The notes under the pieces were generated by a model. The model was not told the origin of the DNA. It saw nothing but the letters and a program-made list of their open reading frames with translations, and searched no databases. Position numbers and translations under genes: made by a program. From positions 62,001 to 126,000 of the forward strand of contig JAYQSH010000005.1 of NCBI GenBank assembly GCA_038146805.1: DNA of 64,000 nt, read 5' to 3'. Positions within the stretch are counted from its first letter, which is position 1, and the number at the start of each line of letters is the position of its first letter. Source of the stretch: CAIYXB01 sp038146805. GTDB lineage: Bacteria; Cyanobacteriota; Vampirovibrionia; LMEP-6097. Positions 34,371 through 44,541 of this stretch are shown piece after piece.

Positions 34371-35645
34371 TTAAGCGAGAATTGGCTCAGAGCTTAAATC
34401 AAGCTCAAAAGCATTATGTATTGCTTGTACAGCTCTATGTGCATCATTAGGATCAATAACACAACTAATTTTGATTTCAGAAGTTGCAATCATTTGAATG
34501 TTTATATTTTCCTTAGATAAAGTTTGAAACAGTTTTGAGGCAATGCCCGGTCTATTAATCATTCCCGCTCCTACTATTGAAACTTTGGCAATATTAGAAT
34601 CGCTAACAATTTTTGCATCTTGCATATCAGCAAGTAATTCATTACAAATAGACATCGTTGTTTTTAAATCTTCCTTTGGAATTGTAAAAGCAACATCGTT
34701 TACATTATCAACTGGCACAGACTGAATAATCATATCTACACTTATATTTTTATTTGACAATGCTGTAAAAATCTTGCTTACAATACCCGGAATATCAGGA
34801 ACATTCATCATTCCAACCCATGCTTGACTTTCATCCAAAGCAACCCCAGTAACGGCTTTTGTTAATTCCATATCTTTAATCCTTTTAAGACTTATAACTT
34901 TTGTACCTTCTTTTTCAAACTCAAAACTACTTCTGACACGTAAATCTACATCATATTTTTTTGCAAGCTCGACAGAGCGAGGATGCAAAACTTTTGCTCC
35001 TAAACTAGCAAGTTCTAACATTTCTTCATGACTAATGTATGCTAGCTTATTTGCTTTTGCTTCAATACGTGGATCAGTAGTATAAATACCATCAACATCC
35101 GTGTAAATATCACACCGACTTGCACCAAGCGCAGCTGCAATTGCAACAGCAGAAGTATCTGAACCTCCTCTTCCGAGGGTTGTAACTTCTCCATTTTCAG
35201 TGATCCCCTGAAAACCAGCAATGACTATAATTTTGTTTTCTTTGAGATTCTCAAGAATTTTTTGAGTTTTAATTTCAGCAATCCTTGCTTTGTTATGTTC
35301 AGATTCGGTTATAAAACCAGCTTGCCAACCTGTTAAAGAAATTGCCGGATGACCAAGTCTTTCTATACACATAGCGGTCAAAGAAATTGAGACCAATTCA
35401 CCTGTTGCAAGTAACATATCAAGCTCTCTACCACGAACATTTGGAGATATATTGTTTGCTAGATCAACTAAACTATTTGTAGTTTTACCCATTGCAGAAA
35501 CAACCACTACAACATTATGTTCTTTAGCTTCTTTAATTGCTATTTTTGAAATTCTTTCAATACATTCCTGGTCAGCAACAGAACTACCGCCAAACTTTAA
35601 AACCAAGGTGGGTTTATTATTGATTTTTTTTTCGTGTAAGCCCAT
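34371..35645 (-). CDS. lysC: Aspartate kinase
   Basis: First step of the Lys/Thr/Met pathway. 424 residues: start motif LVLKFGGSSVADQE, substrate Asp/Ser region TLGRGGSDTSAVAIAAAL, then two ACT regulatory domains (VPDIPGIVSKIF and ISVDMIIQSV, with a second copy near GMINRPGIASKLF). The ACT pair implies feedback inhibition by lysine or threonine. The symbol is family-level. It has a TATAAT about 13 bases before the ATG. Confidence 0.93.
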   Translation of the reverse strand: MGLHEKKINNKPTLVLKFGGSSVADQECIERISKIAIKEAKEHNVVVVVSAMGKTTNSLVDLANNISPNVRGRELDMLLATGELVSISLTAMCIERLGHPAISLTGWQAGFITESEHNKARIAEIKTQKILENLKENKIIVIAGFQGITENGEVTTLGRGGSDTSAVAIAAALGASRCDIYTDVDGIYTTDPRIEAKANKLAYISHEEMLELASLGAKVLHPRSVELAKKYDVDLRVRSSFEFEKEGTKVISLKRIKDMELTKAVTGVALDESQAWVGMMNVPDIPGIVSKIFTALSNKNISVDMIIQSVPVDNVNDVAFTIPKEDLKTTMSICNELLADMQDAKIVSDSNIAKVSIVGAGMINRPGIASKLFQTLSKENINIQMIATSEIKISCVIDPNDAHRAVQAIHNAFELDLSSEPILA

Positions 35646-35670
35646 ATAGACTTAAGTAATTATAGCCTTT

Positions 35671-36684
35671 TTAAAAGCTGATTTGAGTTTTTGTTGCTAC
35701 TTTTTTTGCTAACGCCCTTCTGATTTTCTTAGATTGTGAATTTACTTTAGTAGAATCAAAATTTGGCGTACAAACTTTAATATTTTTGTCATTGTTTTTA
35801 GCGGAAAAGCAATCAGAGTTTGCAGTTAAGATTAATTCTCCTCTACCAAATTTTCTTTTTTTATTTAATTTTATAAAAGTAAGCCCGTTTTTATATGGAA
35901 AATCACTTGTATTAATGATCAAACATTTATCTAAAACAAAAGCAAATCTATCTTGAGATTTAAAACTATCTTCTGTAATATTTTGTAGGATTTGTTTTTT
36001 ATCAATTAACCTATAGGTAAACTGATAGCCTAAAAAATTTGATTGGATATCTTTGAGTAAAAATTTTATATCACGATTTGATCTTAGTCTCCAAGTTGAA
36101 CCAAGTTGACTAGAAACTTTATCTAAATTCTTAGTAATGCTTGATGGGACCGTCGCTGTTATTGCAATTGCACTTGGAGTAATGTTTTCTTTTACCATTT
36201 TTAATTCTGTAACTGTGCTTAATTGCGAGCTATTTTTTTCACAAAGTAGAGAATTACTTGTTAATCTCTTAGCAAACTTTTTACTAGTTACTAAGTTATC
36301 ATTTTCGATTAAATCACAGTCAGCAAGTTTGGTGTTAACCTGCAAACCCGGTCCCCCACTTGCATTAAAGTCAAGATCAAAAAGATATGTATTAAGCTCA
36401 CCTGTAACAATCTTTTCAAATACTATCTGGTCTTTGTTTAGCATATAGCCATAAAGAGCTTCATTATCAGCAGAAGAGCTTGAAATGGTTTTATAAATAA
36501 AACTTGTTAAATCATTCTTGCTGATAGCTAAATTAATTTGAATTGAAAATAATTTTTCATCAGCAGAATTATAAATATGCCAAGTACCTATTAATTTTTC
36601 ACTGTTGCGTAATTTACCAGCTTCAAGAGGACGAAGCACAGAAATTAAAATGAACAATATTAGATACTTTTTCACGGCATACAA
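35671..36684 (-). CDS. Exported hypothetical protein, 337 aa
   Basis: Unrecognised secreted protein. The signal peptide MYAVKKYLILFILISVLRPL is followed by a mature part starting near EAGKLRNSEK, where the motif LIGTWHIY resembles the first strand of lipocalin-like folds. Later there is a Ser/Thr-rich linker and a second beta-rich half (GYQFTYRLIDKKQIL). TATAAT ends about 12 bases before the ATG. I assign no function. Confidence 0.65.
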   Translation of the reverse strand: MYAVKKYLILFILISVLRPLEAGKLRNSEKLIGTWHIYNSADEKLFSIQINLAISKNDLTSFIYKTISSSSADNEALYGYMLNKDQIVFEKIVTGELNTYLFDLDFNASGGPGLQVNTKLADCDLIENDNLVTSKKFAKRLTSNSLLCEKNSSQLSTVTELKMVKENITPSAIAITATVPSSITKNLDKVSSQLGSTWRLRSNRDIKFLLKDIQSNFLGYQFTYRLIDKKQILQNITEDSFKSQDRFAFVLDKCLIINTSDFPYKNGLTFIKLNKKRKFGRGELILTANSDCFSAKNNDKNIKVCTPNFDSTKVNSQSKKIRRALAKKVATKTQISF

Positions 36685-36837
36685 AGACGATTATTATATG
36701 CATATTGTTCCATTTGATTAGGTACTGTTAATAAATTTCAAGAAAAAGGCTTTTGAGTTCCAAAAAGGGCTGAGTTTACTGGTTGTAGTCGTCAATGATG
36801 ACTTTTTTGTTAACAATACCTATAAAAACTTAGACTT

Positions 36838-39804
36838 TTAATCACCTAATATAATAGAATTTTGTTTTGTGTTACCCGACTCACTAGTAAAACTCCAAGA
36901 ATCAGTATTCGCGAATCCAGCAAAAGGATTTGACGAAGCATCATTAAAAGCACCATTATCTATTAAAACATAGTATGAAGTATTTGCTGTAAGGCTTGGA
37001 CTTGGAGTAATAGTCACTGTTGAGCCACTGATACTAGTGCTTGAAGCATTTATAGATTGCACTAAACTGTTATCACTTGTTTTATAAATTTTTACCGCTC
37101 CAGATCCAGCGCTAACCGTTTCATTAAAAGTTAATCTTAAAATTTTTGCCAAAGGATGATTAGTTGATTTATTCGCAGGATAAATTTTTGAAAGTTTTGG
37201 CTTTGAATTATCGCTAACGCTCTCTACAGAACCAATTGTTTTAAAAAAGTTTGAGTTATTGGAAATATTATTATACTCAGTTTGAATCCAATTTGCTGAG
37301 CGCGCTGAATTGGAGATTCTTAGTTCATCAATTTTACCTGCAAGATAAGTAGAAGAACCAGCGCCAATAGTAACACTATCGTTATCATCAGCATCAGCAG
37401 TTTGTGACTGTGAACTCTCTGCGGCACCAGTATTAGCGTACATATAATTTGTAGTGCCGTCATATTGCTGAGCAATATAGTGCCATGTACTATTCGTAAC
37501 CGTTGTCGTAGTTGCATTAGAAGGCCCTACTGTAGATGCCGTTGAATTAATATTACTAAAAGTAGTTGAATGAAAGAAATGCGAACTACCTTTATCAAGT
37601 ACTGTACTACCAGTATCAGCAGTATTAATCCAATAACTAATTAGTCGTGCTTGACCAACACCTGTAACATCATCAAAGGAAGCACTGTCAGGGACACTAA
37701 CATAATCATTACTTCCATCAAAGTCATAAGCCTTACCAAGCTTACCTGCAACCAAATCTCCACTTGTCATTGAGCCTTGAGGAGTTCCATAGTTGTTATT
37801 GCTAGTACTATCAAGTAAGTAAGCCGCTGTAACACTAGGATCTTGCTCAAAATGATACACCGCTTTAAAATTAGAGTCCCAGACATTATGAAATCCAAGA
37901 GGGTCTTGCCCATTTCTCTTTCTTGCAGATGAGTTGTTGTAATAAACATAAAATTTTGTATCAACCCCTTGCTTTAAATTTGTTTTAAAATAAATTTCTC
38001 CAGCAGAAGATCCTGTATCAATCCTTGCTAGTTCCAAAGCTAATTCTGTTCTTCCGTCTGCTTTTGTAACCCTAATATCTTTACCATCACTTTCGACATT
38101 AGAAAAAAATGTTGTAGCTGACAATTGATTTAAATCAAAATAAACAGGAAAATTAGTTAAATCTGCAGGAAGCAAAGCCCCATTAACTGTAATTGCAATT
38201 CTATTAGACCAATTCGAGTTATACCAACCTACAATTCCAGATGCAGGATTACAATTAGTGTTTTGGTACCAAACCAAATCATCATCAACTGTACTTGTTG
38301 CCACAATATCCGGACTTCCATCGCCGTCAATATCAGCGAACTGGACTCCTCGAGCACCATCAAGTGCAGAATCGACAGTAGTTGCGCTAAAAGTACCACT
38401 ACCATCATTGATATAAAGAACAACAGTATCATCTAATGATCCAGCACTAACAATATCTGGATCATCATCTCCATCTACATCAAAAATATCTAAATGATAA
38501 GGTCCATCAATCGATGTATCAATATCATACTTAGTAAAACTTTGAGAACCATCATTTTGAAACCAAGATAATTTATCACCAGAATTAGATACAGCAACGA
38601 TGTCTATATCCCCATCTAAATCGATGTCTTTAGCTTGTACATTAACAACACCAGAAAAACTACTTACAGTGTTTTGAGTAAAACTTTCTGAACCATCATT
38701 AGAATACCAATAAATATTATTAGCACCCTGATCAGCAACTATAATATCCAAAGTACCATTTTGATCAAGATCAACAATATAAATACCTTGAACGGTTGTT
38801 AGTGAAGTATCGATCGAAGCCATACTATTAAAAGATCCAGAGCCGGTATTTTGCAGCCAACCAAGAAAATTACCTGCACCTACAACAATATCTTCGTCAT
38901 GCCTAAGGTTCCAAGTACTATCAGCATCAATATCATATGCCATCATAGAACCCGCAGGATTACTATAGGTGCTACTTGCAACGTCTGAATTAGTGAAACT
39001 TTCTGATCCATCATTGTCAGCTTTTCTTATATTGTTAGAAGAACCTTGCATGGTAAAGATATCGTAATCAGAATCACCTCCCATTCCATCAGTACCATCA
39101 AAATTAGTTATATCAATAATGGTTGGTTGAGTAATGCCTGAATCAACAGTATATTCAGTAAAACTTCCAGAGCCATCGTTTGCATACCAGTAAATAGCTC
39201 CAGCAGTATAATCACCAGCAATAATATCTATATCACCATCTTCATCAAGATCAAAGACTTTTGCATAGTAAGAATCAATTGATGCATCAATTGTATGTTT
39301 GATCCAAACACTATCTTCTGAACATAAATTTGCAGCAGCTACTGTTGAAAAATTCCATGTCGTGGTATTTGCAATTGAATAAGTACCTGCACCTCCGTTT
39401 TCACTAATCGTATCTAACTGTATGTAAAAATCTTTACCGTAAGGCAACTCCATAGAAGGATTAATTATTAATTTAGAAAAAGTATGATCATGTACAACTT
39501 CTTCATGAGCATGTGCTAAAAAACCATTAAAGACTCTCCATGCAGAATTATCAGCGGCATCATAAATTGTCAAATCACCAGAACCATCCAAATAGTCGCT
39601 GGAAAATTGCAAAATCAAATTTGCCTCAACATCAACATTTGTAGAATTATCACCTGGCCTTAAACAAGGAGAACTAAAACCAACAGAGGTTCCACAACTG
39701 TTCTCGATAGGCAATTTAGTTGCTTTAATTTGGGCACAAGAAAAAAAACTCATTACAAGCAATATCAGTGAATAAAAAAGATATTTATTTTTAATTGCGA
39801 ACAA
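36838..39804 (-). CDS. FG-GAP / DUF2341 / LamG / Ig-like surface protein (copy A)
   Basis: About 988 residues. Signal peptide (MFAIKNKYLFYSLILLV) ending FFSCAQ; then an N-terminal Ig-like domain; about seven FG-GAP/VCBS calcium-binding repeats (residues about 165-520, e.g. DLDEDGDIDIIAGDYTAGAI); DUF2341 (WYNSNWSNRIAITVNG); a LamG/concanavalin-like domain (AYDFDGSNDYVSVPDS); and a C-terminal Big_5-type Ig domain (KLSKIYPANKSTNHPLAKIL). A secreted or surface adhesin or carbohydrate-binding protein. The TTG at 39804 with an upstream GAGG is chosen because copy B only fits this start; an ATG 12 bases earlier (39816) is the alternative. 96-98% similar to copy B by eye. Confidence 0.9.
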   Translation of the reverse strand: MFAIKNKYLFYSLILLVMSFFSCAQIKATKLPIENSCGTSVGFSSPCLRPGDNSTNVDVEANLILQFSSDYLDGSGDLTIYDAADNSAWRVFNGFLAHAHEEVVHDHTFSKLIINPSMELPYGKDFYIQLDTISENGGAGTYSIANTTTWNFSTVAAANLCSEDSVWIKHTIDASIDSYYAKVFDLDEDGDIDIIAGDYTAGAIYWYANDGSGSFTEYTVDSGITQPTIIDITNFDGTDGMGGDSDYDIFTMQGSSNNIRKADNDGSESFTNSDVASSTYSNPAGSMMAYDIDADSTWNLRHDEDIVVGAGNFLGWLQNTGSGSFNSMASIDTSLTTVQGIYIVDLDQNGTLDIIVADQGANNIYWYSNDGSESFTQNTVSSFSGVVNVQAKDIDLDGDIDIVAVSNSGDKLSWFQNDGSQSFTKYDIDTSIDGPYHLDIFDVDGDDDPDIVSAGSLDDTVVLYINDGSGTFSATTVDSALDGARGVQFADIDGDGSPDIVATSTVDDDLVWYQNTNCNPASGIVGWYNSNWSNRIAITVNGALLPADLTNFPVYFDLNQLSATTFFSNVESDGKDIRVTKADGRTELALELARIDTGSSAGEIYFKTNLKQGVDTKFYVYYNNSSARKRNGQDPLGFHNVWDSNFKAVYHFEQDPSVTAAYLLDSTSNNNYGTPQGSMTSGDLVAGKLGKAYDFDGSNDYVSVPDSASFDDVTGVGQARLISYWINTADTGSTVLDKGSSHFFHSTTFSNINSTASTVGPSNATTTTVTNSTWHYIAQQYDGTTNYMYANTGAAESSQSQTADADDNDSVTIGAGSSTYLAGKIDELRISNSARSANWIQTEYNNISNNSNFFKTIGSVESVSDNSKPKLSKIYPANKSTNHPLAKILRLTFNETVSAGSGAVKIYKTSDNSLVQSINASSTSISGSTVTITPSPSLTANTSYYVLIDNGAFNDASSNPFAGFANTDSWSFTSESGNTKQNSIILGD

Positions 39805-39918
39805 AAATAACCTCATTGATATTATATGATAATTTATATTTTTTTCACCTCAAAAATAAACGAAATACAAGACAATTTAGTGATTTTCATCTAGTAAAAA
39901 AGGTTTATAATTTTATAA

Positions 39919-40041
39919 ATGTACAAAAATTCTAAAGCTGTGAATTATCAAAAAACCAGAGCTTGTTCATATACACTTATCAAATCTTTGACTCTCTCTG
40001 ATTAAAAAAAATCTGCCTCAATAATGTTTGAGGGAGTTTTG
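39919..40041 (+). pseudogene. Decayed 5' fragment of the gene at 43159
   Basis: Starts ATGTACAAAAATTC and continues AAAGCTGTGAATTATC, matching 43159-43321 but lacking about 40 bases of the signal-peptide region, apparently lost between two AAAAATT repeats. Further on it has a stop and base changes. It ends with the duplication boundary near 40041, so the gene's 3' end was not copied. Confidence 0.85.
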
Positions 40042-40059
40042 CATATTATTCCACTTAAT

Positions 40060-43000
40060 TATAAAAACTTAGACTTTTAATCACCTAATAAAATAGAATT
40101 TTGTTTTGTGTTACCCTGCTCACTAGTAAAACTCCATGAATCAGTATTCCCGAATCCAGCAAAAGGATTTGACGAAGCATCATTAAAAGCACCATTATCT
40201 ATTAAAACATAGTATGAAGTATTTGCTGTAAGACTTGGACTTGGAGTAATAGTCACTGTTGAGCCACTGATACTAGTGCTTGAAGCATTTATAGATTGCA
40301 CTAAACTGTTATCACTTGTTTTATAAATTTTTACCGCTCCAGATCCAGCACTAACTGTTTCATTAAAAGTTAATCTTAAAATTTTTGCCAAAGGATGATT
40401 AGTTGATTTATTCGCAGGATAAATTTTTGAAAGTTTTGGCTTTGAATTATCGCTAACGCTCTCTACAGAACCAATTGTTTTAAAAAAGTTTGAGTTATTG
40501 GAAATATTATTATACTCAGTTTGAATCCAATTTGCTGAGCGCGCTGAATTGGAGATTCTTAGTTCGTCAATTTTACCTGCAAGATAAGTAGAAGAACCAG
40601 CACCAATAGTAACACTATCGTTATCATCAGCATCAGCAGTTTGTGACTGTGAACTCTCTGCGGCACCAGTATTAGCGTACATATAATTTGTAGTTCCATC
40701 ATATTGCTGAGCAATATAGTGCCATGTACTATTCGTAACCGTTGTCGTAGTTGCATTAGAAGGCCCTACTGTAGATGCAGTTGAATTAATATTACCAGAA
40801 GTAGTTGAATGAGAGAAATGCGAACTACCTTTATCAAGTACAGTACTACTGGTATCAGCAGTATTAATCCAATAACTAATTAGTCGTGCTTGACCAACAC
40901 CTGTAACATCATCAAAGGAAGCACTGTCAGGGACACTAACATAATCATTACTTCCATCAAAGTCATAAGCCTTACCAAGCTTACCTGCAACCAAATCACC
41001 ACTATTCATAGAACCCTGAGGTGTTCCATAATTACGATTAATCGTGCTATCAAATAATTTTGCCCCTGCGATACTCGGATCTTGTTCAAAATGATACACC
41101 GCTTTAAAATTAGAGTCCCAGACATTATGAAATCCAAGAGGATCTTGCCCATTTCTCTTTCTTGCAGATGAGTTGTTGTAATAAACATAAAATTTTGTAT
41201 CAACCCCTTGCTTTAAATTTGTTTTAAAATAAATTTCTCCAGCAGAAGATCCTGTATCAATCCTTGCTACTTCTAAAGCTAATTCTGTTCTTCCGTCTGC
41301 TTTTGTAACCCTAATATCTTTACCATCACTTTCTACATTAGAAAAAAATGTTGTAGCTGACAATTGATTTAAATCAAAATAAACAGGGAAATTAGTTAAA
41401 TCTGCAGGAAGCAAAGCCCCATTAACGGTAATTGCAATTCTATTAGACCAATTCGAGTTATACCAACCTACAATTCCAGATGCAGGATTACAATTAGTGT
41501 TTTGGTACCAAACCAAATCATCATCAACTGTACTTGTTGCCACAATATCCGGACTTCCATCGCCGTCAATATCAGCGAACTGGACTCCTCGAGCACCATC
41601 AAGTGCAGCATCGACAGTAGTTGCGCTAAAAGTACCACTACCATCATTGATATAAAGAACAACAGTATCATCTAACGATCCAGCACTAACAATATCTGGA
41701 TCATCATCTCCATCTACATCAAAAATATCTAAATGATAAGGTCCATCAATCGATGTATCAATATCATACTTAGTAAAACTTTGAGAACCATCATTTTGAA
41801 ACCAAGATAATTTATCACCAGAATTAGATACAGCAACGATGTCTATATCCCCATCTAAATCGATGTCTTTAGCTTGTACATTAACAACACCAGAAAAACT
41901 ACTTACAGTGTTTTGAGTAAAACTTTCTGAACCATCATTAGAATACCAATAAATATTATTAGCACCCTGATCAGCAACTATAATATCCAAAGTACCATTT
42001 TGATCAAGATCAACAATATAAATACCTTGAACGGTTGTTAGTGAAGTATCGATCGAAGCCATACTATTAAAAGCTCCAGAGCCGGTATTTTGCAGCCAAC
42101 CAAGAAAATTAGCTGCACCTACAACAATATCTTCTTCATGCCTAAGGTTCCAAGTACTATCAGCATCAATATCATATGCCATCATAGAGCCCGCAGAATT
42201 ATAATAGGTGCTACTTGCAAGGTCTGAATTAGTGAAACTTTCTGATCCATCATTAACAGCTTTTCTTATATTGTAATAATAACCTTGCATGGTAAAGATA
42301 TCGTAATCAGAATCAGCACCAAGTCCATCAGTACCATCGAAATTAGTTACATCAAGAATAGTTGGTTGAGTAATGCCTGAATCAACAGTATATTCAGTAA
42401 AACTTCCAGAGCCATCGTTTGCATACCAGTAAATAGCTCCAGCAGTATAATCACCAGCAATAATATCTATATCACCATCTTCATCAAGATCAAAGACTTT
42501 TGCATAGTAAGAATCAATTGATGCATCAATTGTATGTTTGATCCAAACACTATCTTCTGAACATAAATTTGCAGCAGCGACTGTTGAAAAATTCCATGTC
42601 GTGGTATTTGCAATTGAATAAGTACCGGCACCTCCGTTTTCACTAATCGTATCTAACTGTACATAAAAATCTTTACCATAAGGCAACTCTATAGAAGGAT
42701 TTATAACTAATTTAAAATTAGTATGATCATGTACAACTTCTTCATGAGTATGTGCTAAAAAACCATTAAAGACTCTCCATGGAGTATTATCAGCGGCATC
42801 ATAAATTGTCAAATCACCATAACCATCCAAATAGTCGTTGCCAAATTTCAAAATTAAATTTGCCTCAACATCAACATTTGTAGAATTATCACCTGGCTTT
42901 AAACAAGGAGAACTAAAACCAACAGATATGCCACAATCGTTCTCGATAGGCAATGATGTTGCTTTAATTTGGGCACAAGAAAAAAAACTCATTACAAGCA

Positions 43001-43321
43001 ATATCAGTGAATAAAAAAGATATTTATTTTTAATTGCGAACAAAAAATAACCTCATTGATATTATATGATAATTTATGTTTTTTTCACCTCAAAAATAAA
43101 GGAAATTCAAGACAATTTAGTGATTTTCATCTAGTAAAAAAGGTTTATAATTTTATAAATGTACAAAAAATTATTGCTAATTTGCCTTATTGTTTTTCTT
43201 AGCAAAAATTCTCAAGCTGTGAATTATCAAAAAACCAGAGCTGGTGCATATACACTTACCAAATCTTTGACTCTCTCTGATTTAAAAAAATCTGCTTCAA
43301 TAATATTTTTAGGGAGTTTTG
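40060..43321. repeat. Tandem duplication, unit B (~3.2 kb)
   Basis: Second copy of unit A. It contains the FG-GAP gene at 40077-43043 and the first ~160 bases of the intact gene at 43159. Most differences from A are single bases, clustered in the N-terminal codons and the region 41000-41090. Confidence 0.93.
40077..43043 (-). CDS. FG-GAP / DUF2341 / LamG / Ig-like surface protein (copy B)
   Basis: Second copy of the same protein, 988 residues from a TTG start at 43043. Upstream the ATG used as the alternative in copy A is out of frame, because a T run is one longer (TTTTTT versus TTTTT). This argues that the TTG preceded by GAGG is the true start in both. Domain order as in copy A: Ig-like, FG-GAP repeats, DUF2341, LamG, Big_5. 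The two copies differ mostly in the N-terminal ~330 residues (VQLDTISE retained, TMQGYYYNIRKAVND changed) and in the LamG start. Probably an adhesin or polymer-binding protein. Confidence 0.9.
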   Translation of the reverse strand: MFAIKNKYLFYSLILLVMSFFSCAQIKATSLPIENDCGISVGFSSPCLKPGDNSTNVDVEANLILKFGNDYLDGYGDLTIYDAADNTPWRVFNGFLAHTHEEVVHDHTNFKLVINPSIELPYGKDFYVQLDTISENGGAGTYSIANTTTWNFSTVAAANLCSEDSVWIKHTIDASIDSYYAKVFDLDEDGDIDIIAGDYTAGAIYWYANDGSGSFTEYTVDSGITQPTILDVTNFDGTDGLGADSDYDIFTMQGYYYNIRKAVNDGSESFTNSDLASSTYYNSAGSMMAYDIDADSTWNLRHEEDIVVGAANFLGWLQNTGSGAFNSMASIDTSLTTVQGIYIVDLDQNGTLDIIVADQGANNIYWYSNDGSESFTQNTVSSFSGVVNVQAKDIDLDGDIDIVAVSNSGDKLSWFQNDGSQSFTKYDIDTSIDGPYHLDIFDVDGDDDPDIVSAGSLDDTVVLYINDGSGTFSATTVDAALDGARGVQFADIDGDGSPDIVATSTVDDDLVWYQNTNCNPASGIVGWYNSNWSNRIAITVNGALLPADLTNFPVYFDLNQLSATTFFSNVESDGKDIRVTKADGRTELALEVARIDTGSSAGEIYFKTNLKQGVDTKFYVYYNNSSARKRNGQDPLGFHNVWDSNFKAVYHFEQDPSIAGAKLFDSTINRNYGTPQGSMNSGDLVAGKLGKAYDFDGSNDYVSVPDSASFDDVTGVGQARLISYWINTADTSSTVLDKGSSHFSHSTTSGNINSTASTVGPSNATTTTVTNSTWHYIAQQYDGTTNYMYANTGAAESSQSQTADADDNDSVTIGAGSSTYLAGKIDELRISNSARSANWIQTEYNNISNNSNFFKTIGSVESVSDNSKPKLSKIYPANKSTNHPLAKILRLTFNETVSAGSGAVKIYKTSDNSLVQSINASSTSISGSTVTITPSPSLTANTSYYVLIDNGAFNDASSNPFAGFGNTDSWSFTSEQGNTKQNSILLGD

Positions 43322-43704
43322 AAGATTTTGAATATCATCAACTCAATGCACTAGAAGCCAGAGCTTTAAAATTTCAAATTAAAGAAGCAATCAAAGGTAT
43401 TGATGTTGATCAAAAAACTTTAGTGTTAAATGAATGGGCAAAAACCAAAAGCCCATTTTCTAATGATTTAATTGCAAAAAATCACGATTATGTTTTTTTC
43501 TTTTATCAACCGAGTAAAACTGGATTTACATCTTTAGTTGGCATGGATCAAGGCATAATAGAAGTAAAACCCAATAAAGAACTAAGCTTCTCAAAGAAAT
43601 TATCTAAAAAAAGCTACAGCAAAACTCAATTACTCATGTTTAGCAAGGAAATTGTGCCTGAATCTTATCAAGATTTAAAGAAATTCTTGAACTCAAAAAG
43701 TTAA
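43159..43704 (+). CDS. Exported hypothetical protein, 181 aa
   Basis: Signal peptide MYKKLLLICLIVFLSKNSQA, then a mature domain with RAGAYTLTKSLTLSDLKKSA and a central segment HDYVFFFYQPSKTGFTSLVG. The length and the strand pattern VKEAIKGI...LVLNEW recall small periplasmic proteins of unknown role, but I recognise no family. TATAAT at 43146-43151 ends 7 bases before the ATG. A damaged copy of its 5' end lies at 39919-40041. Confidence 0.65.
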   Translation: MYKKLLLICLIVFLSKNSQAVNYQKTRAGAYTLTKSLTLSDLKKSASIIFLGSFEDFEYHQLNALEARALKFQIKEAIKGIDVDQKTLVLNEWAKTKSPFSNDLIAKNHDYVFFFYQPSKTGFTSLVGMDQGIIEVKPNKELSFSKKLSKKSYSKTQLLMFSKEIVPESYQDLKKFLNSKS

Positions 43705-43718
43705 AATATAAATCAACA

Positions 43719-44540
43719 ATGTCAATAGATTTAGCCAAACTAGAAAATAAAGCCAAAGAAATCAGAATAAATTCTCTCAAAATGATTCATGCCGCAAATT
43801 CAGGACACCCGGGTGGCTCTTTATCAATCGCCGATATTCTTTCAGTCTTATATTTTGCGCCTCAATTAAAACACAATGCAAAAAACCCAGAAGATCTTGA
43901 TAGAGATATTTTAGTTGTTTCCAAAGGACATAGTTCTCCAGCCGTTTATTCAGTATTAGGCTTGGCTGGTTTTTTTGATATCAAAGAGACTATGAGCTTT
44001 AGACAACTCGGATCAAATTTTCAAGGACATATCGATAGAATGCGAGTGCCCGGTGTTGAAATGTCAACTGGCTCACTTGGACACGGTTTATCAAATGCAC
44101 TTGGCATAGCGCTTGGCGCAAAATTAGACAACAATCCAAAAACAATCTTTGCAATTTTAAGTGATGGTGAAATGCAAGAAGGTTCAACTTGGGAAGCTAT
44201 AATGGCTGCAGCACATTTTAAAGCTGATAATTTAATCGTGATTTTAGATAGAAACAGAATTCAATTAGATGGCTTTACAGAAAGCACTATGGCGCTTGAC
44301 CCGATTGATGAAAAGATCAAAGCTTTCAATTGGAATCTTCAAGAAATCAACGGACACAATTTAACAGAAATCAACCAAGCAATAATAAACGCTAAGAAAA
44401 ACAAAAATCAAAAACCAAATTTCATCATTGCTAATACAATCAAAGGTAAAGGCGTGAGCTTTATGGAAGACCAAGTTGCTTGGCATGGAGTTGCTCCAAA
44501 AGATGAAGATCTAGCAAAAGCTTTAGAGGAGTTAAATTAA
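43719..44540 (+). CDS. Transketolase, N-terminal subunit
   Basis: Thiamine-diphosphate-binding half of transketolase in a split arrangement. 273 residues with SGHPGGSLSIADILSVLYF, the GHSSPAVYSVLGLAG segment and the ThDP/Mg motif GDGEMQEGSTWEA ... DRNRIQLDG. It ends with KGKGVSFMED ... WHGVAP as in the family. The C-terminal subunit starts two bases after its stop, so they form one heteromeric enzyme. Works with rpe in the non-oxidative pentose phosphate pathway. Confidence 0.95.
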   Translation: MSIDLAKLENKAKEIRINSLKMIHAANSGHPGGSLSIADILSVLYFAPQLKHNAKNPEDLDRDILVVSKGHSSPAVYSVLGLAGFFDIKETMSFRQLGSNFQGHIDRMRVPGVEMSTGSLGHGLSNALGIALGAKLDNNPKTIFAILSDGEMQEGSTWEAIMAAAHFKADNLIVILDRNRIQLDGFTESTMALDPIDEKIKAFNWNLQEINGHNLTEINQAIINAKKNKNQKPNFIIANTIKGKGVSFMEDQVAWHGVAPKDEDLAKALEELN

Positions 44541-44541
44541 G

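Larger units (their letters stand above)
36821..40041. repeat. Tandem duplication, unit A (~3.2 kb)
   Basis: Begins TATAAAAACTTAGACTTTTA and is near-identical to unit B (40060-43321), offset about 3239 bases. It includes the complete FG-GAP gene, its promoter region, and the decayed 5' end of the neighbouring plus-strand gene. The ~150 bases before it (36685-36820) contain no gene. Confidence 0.93.

Noticed and set aside
36137..36448. Plus-strand frame inside the exported 337-residue gene
   Set aside because: Antisense to a signal-peptide protein with good codon use; no start signal.
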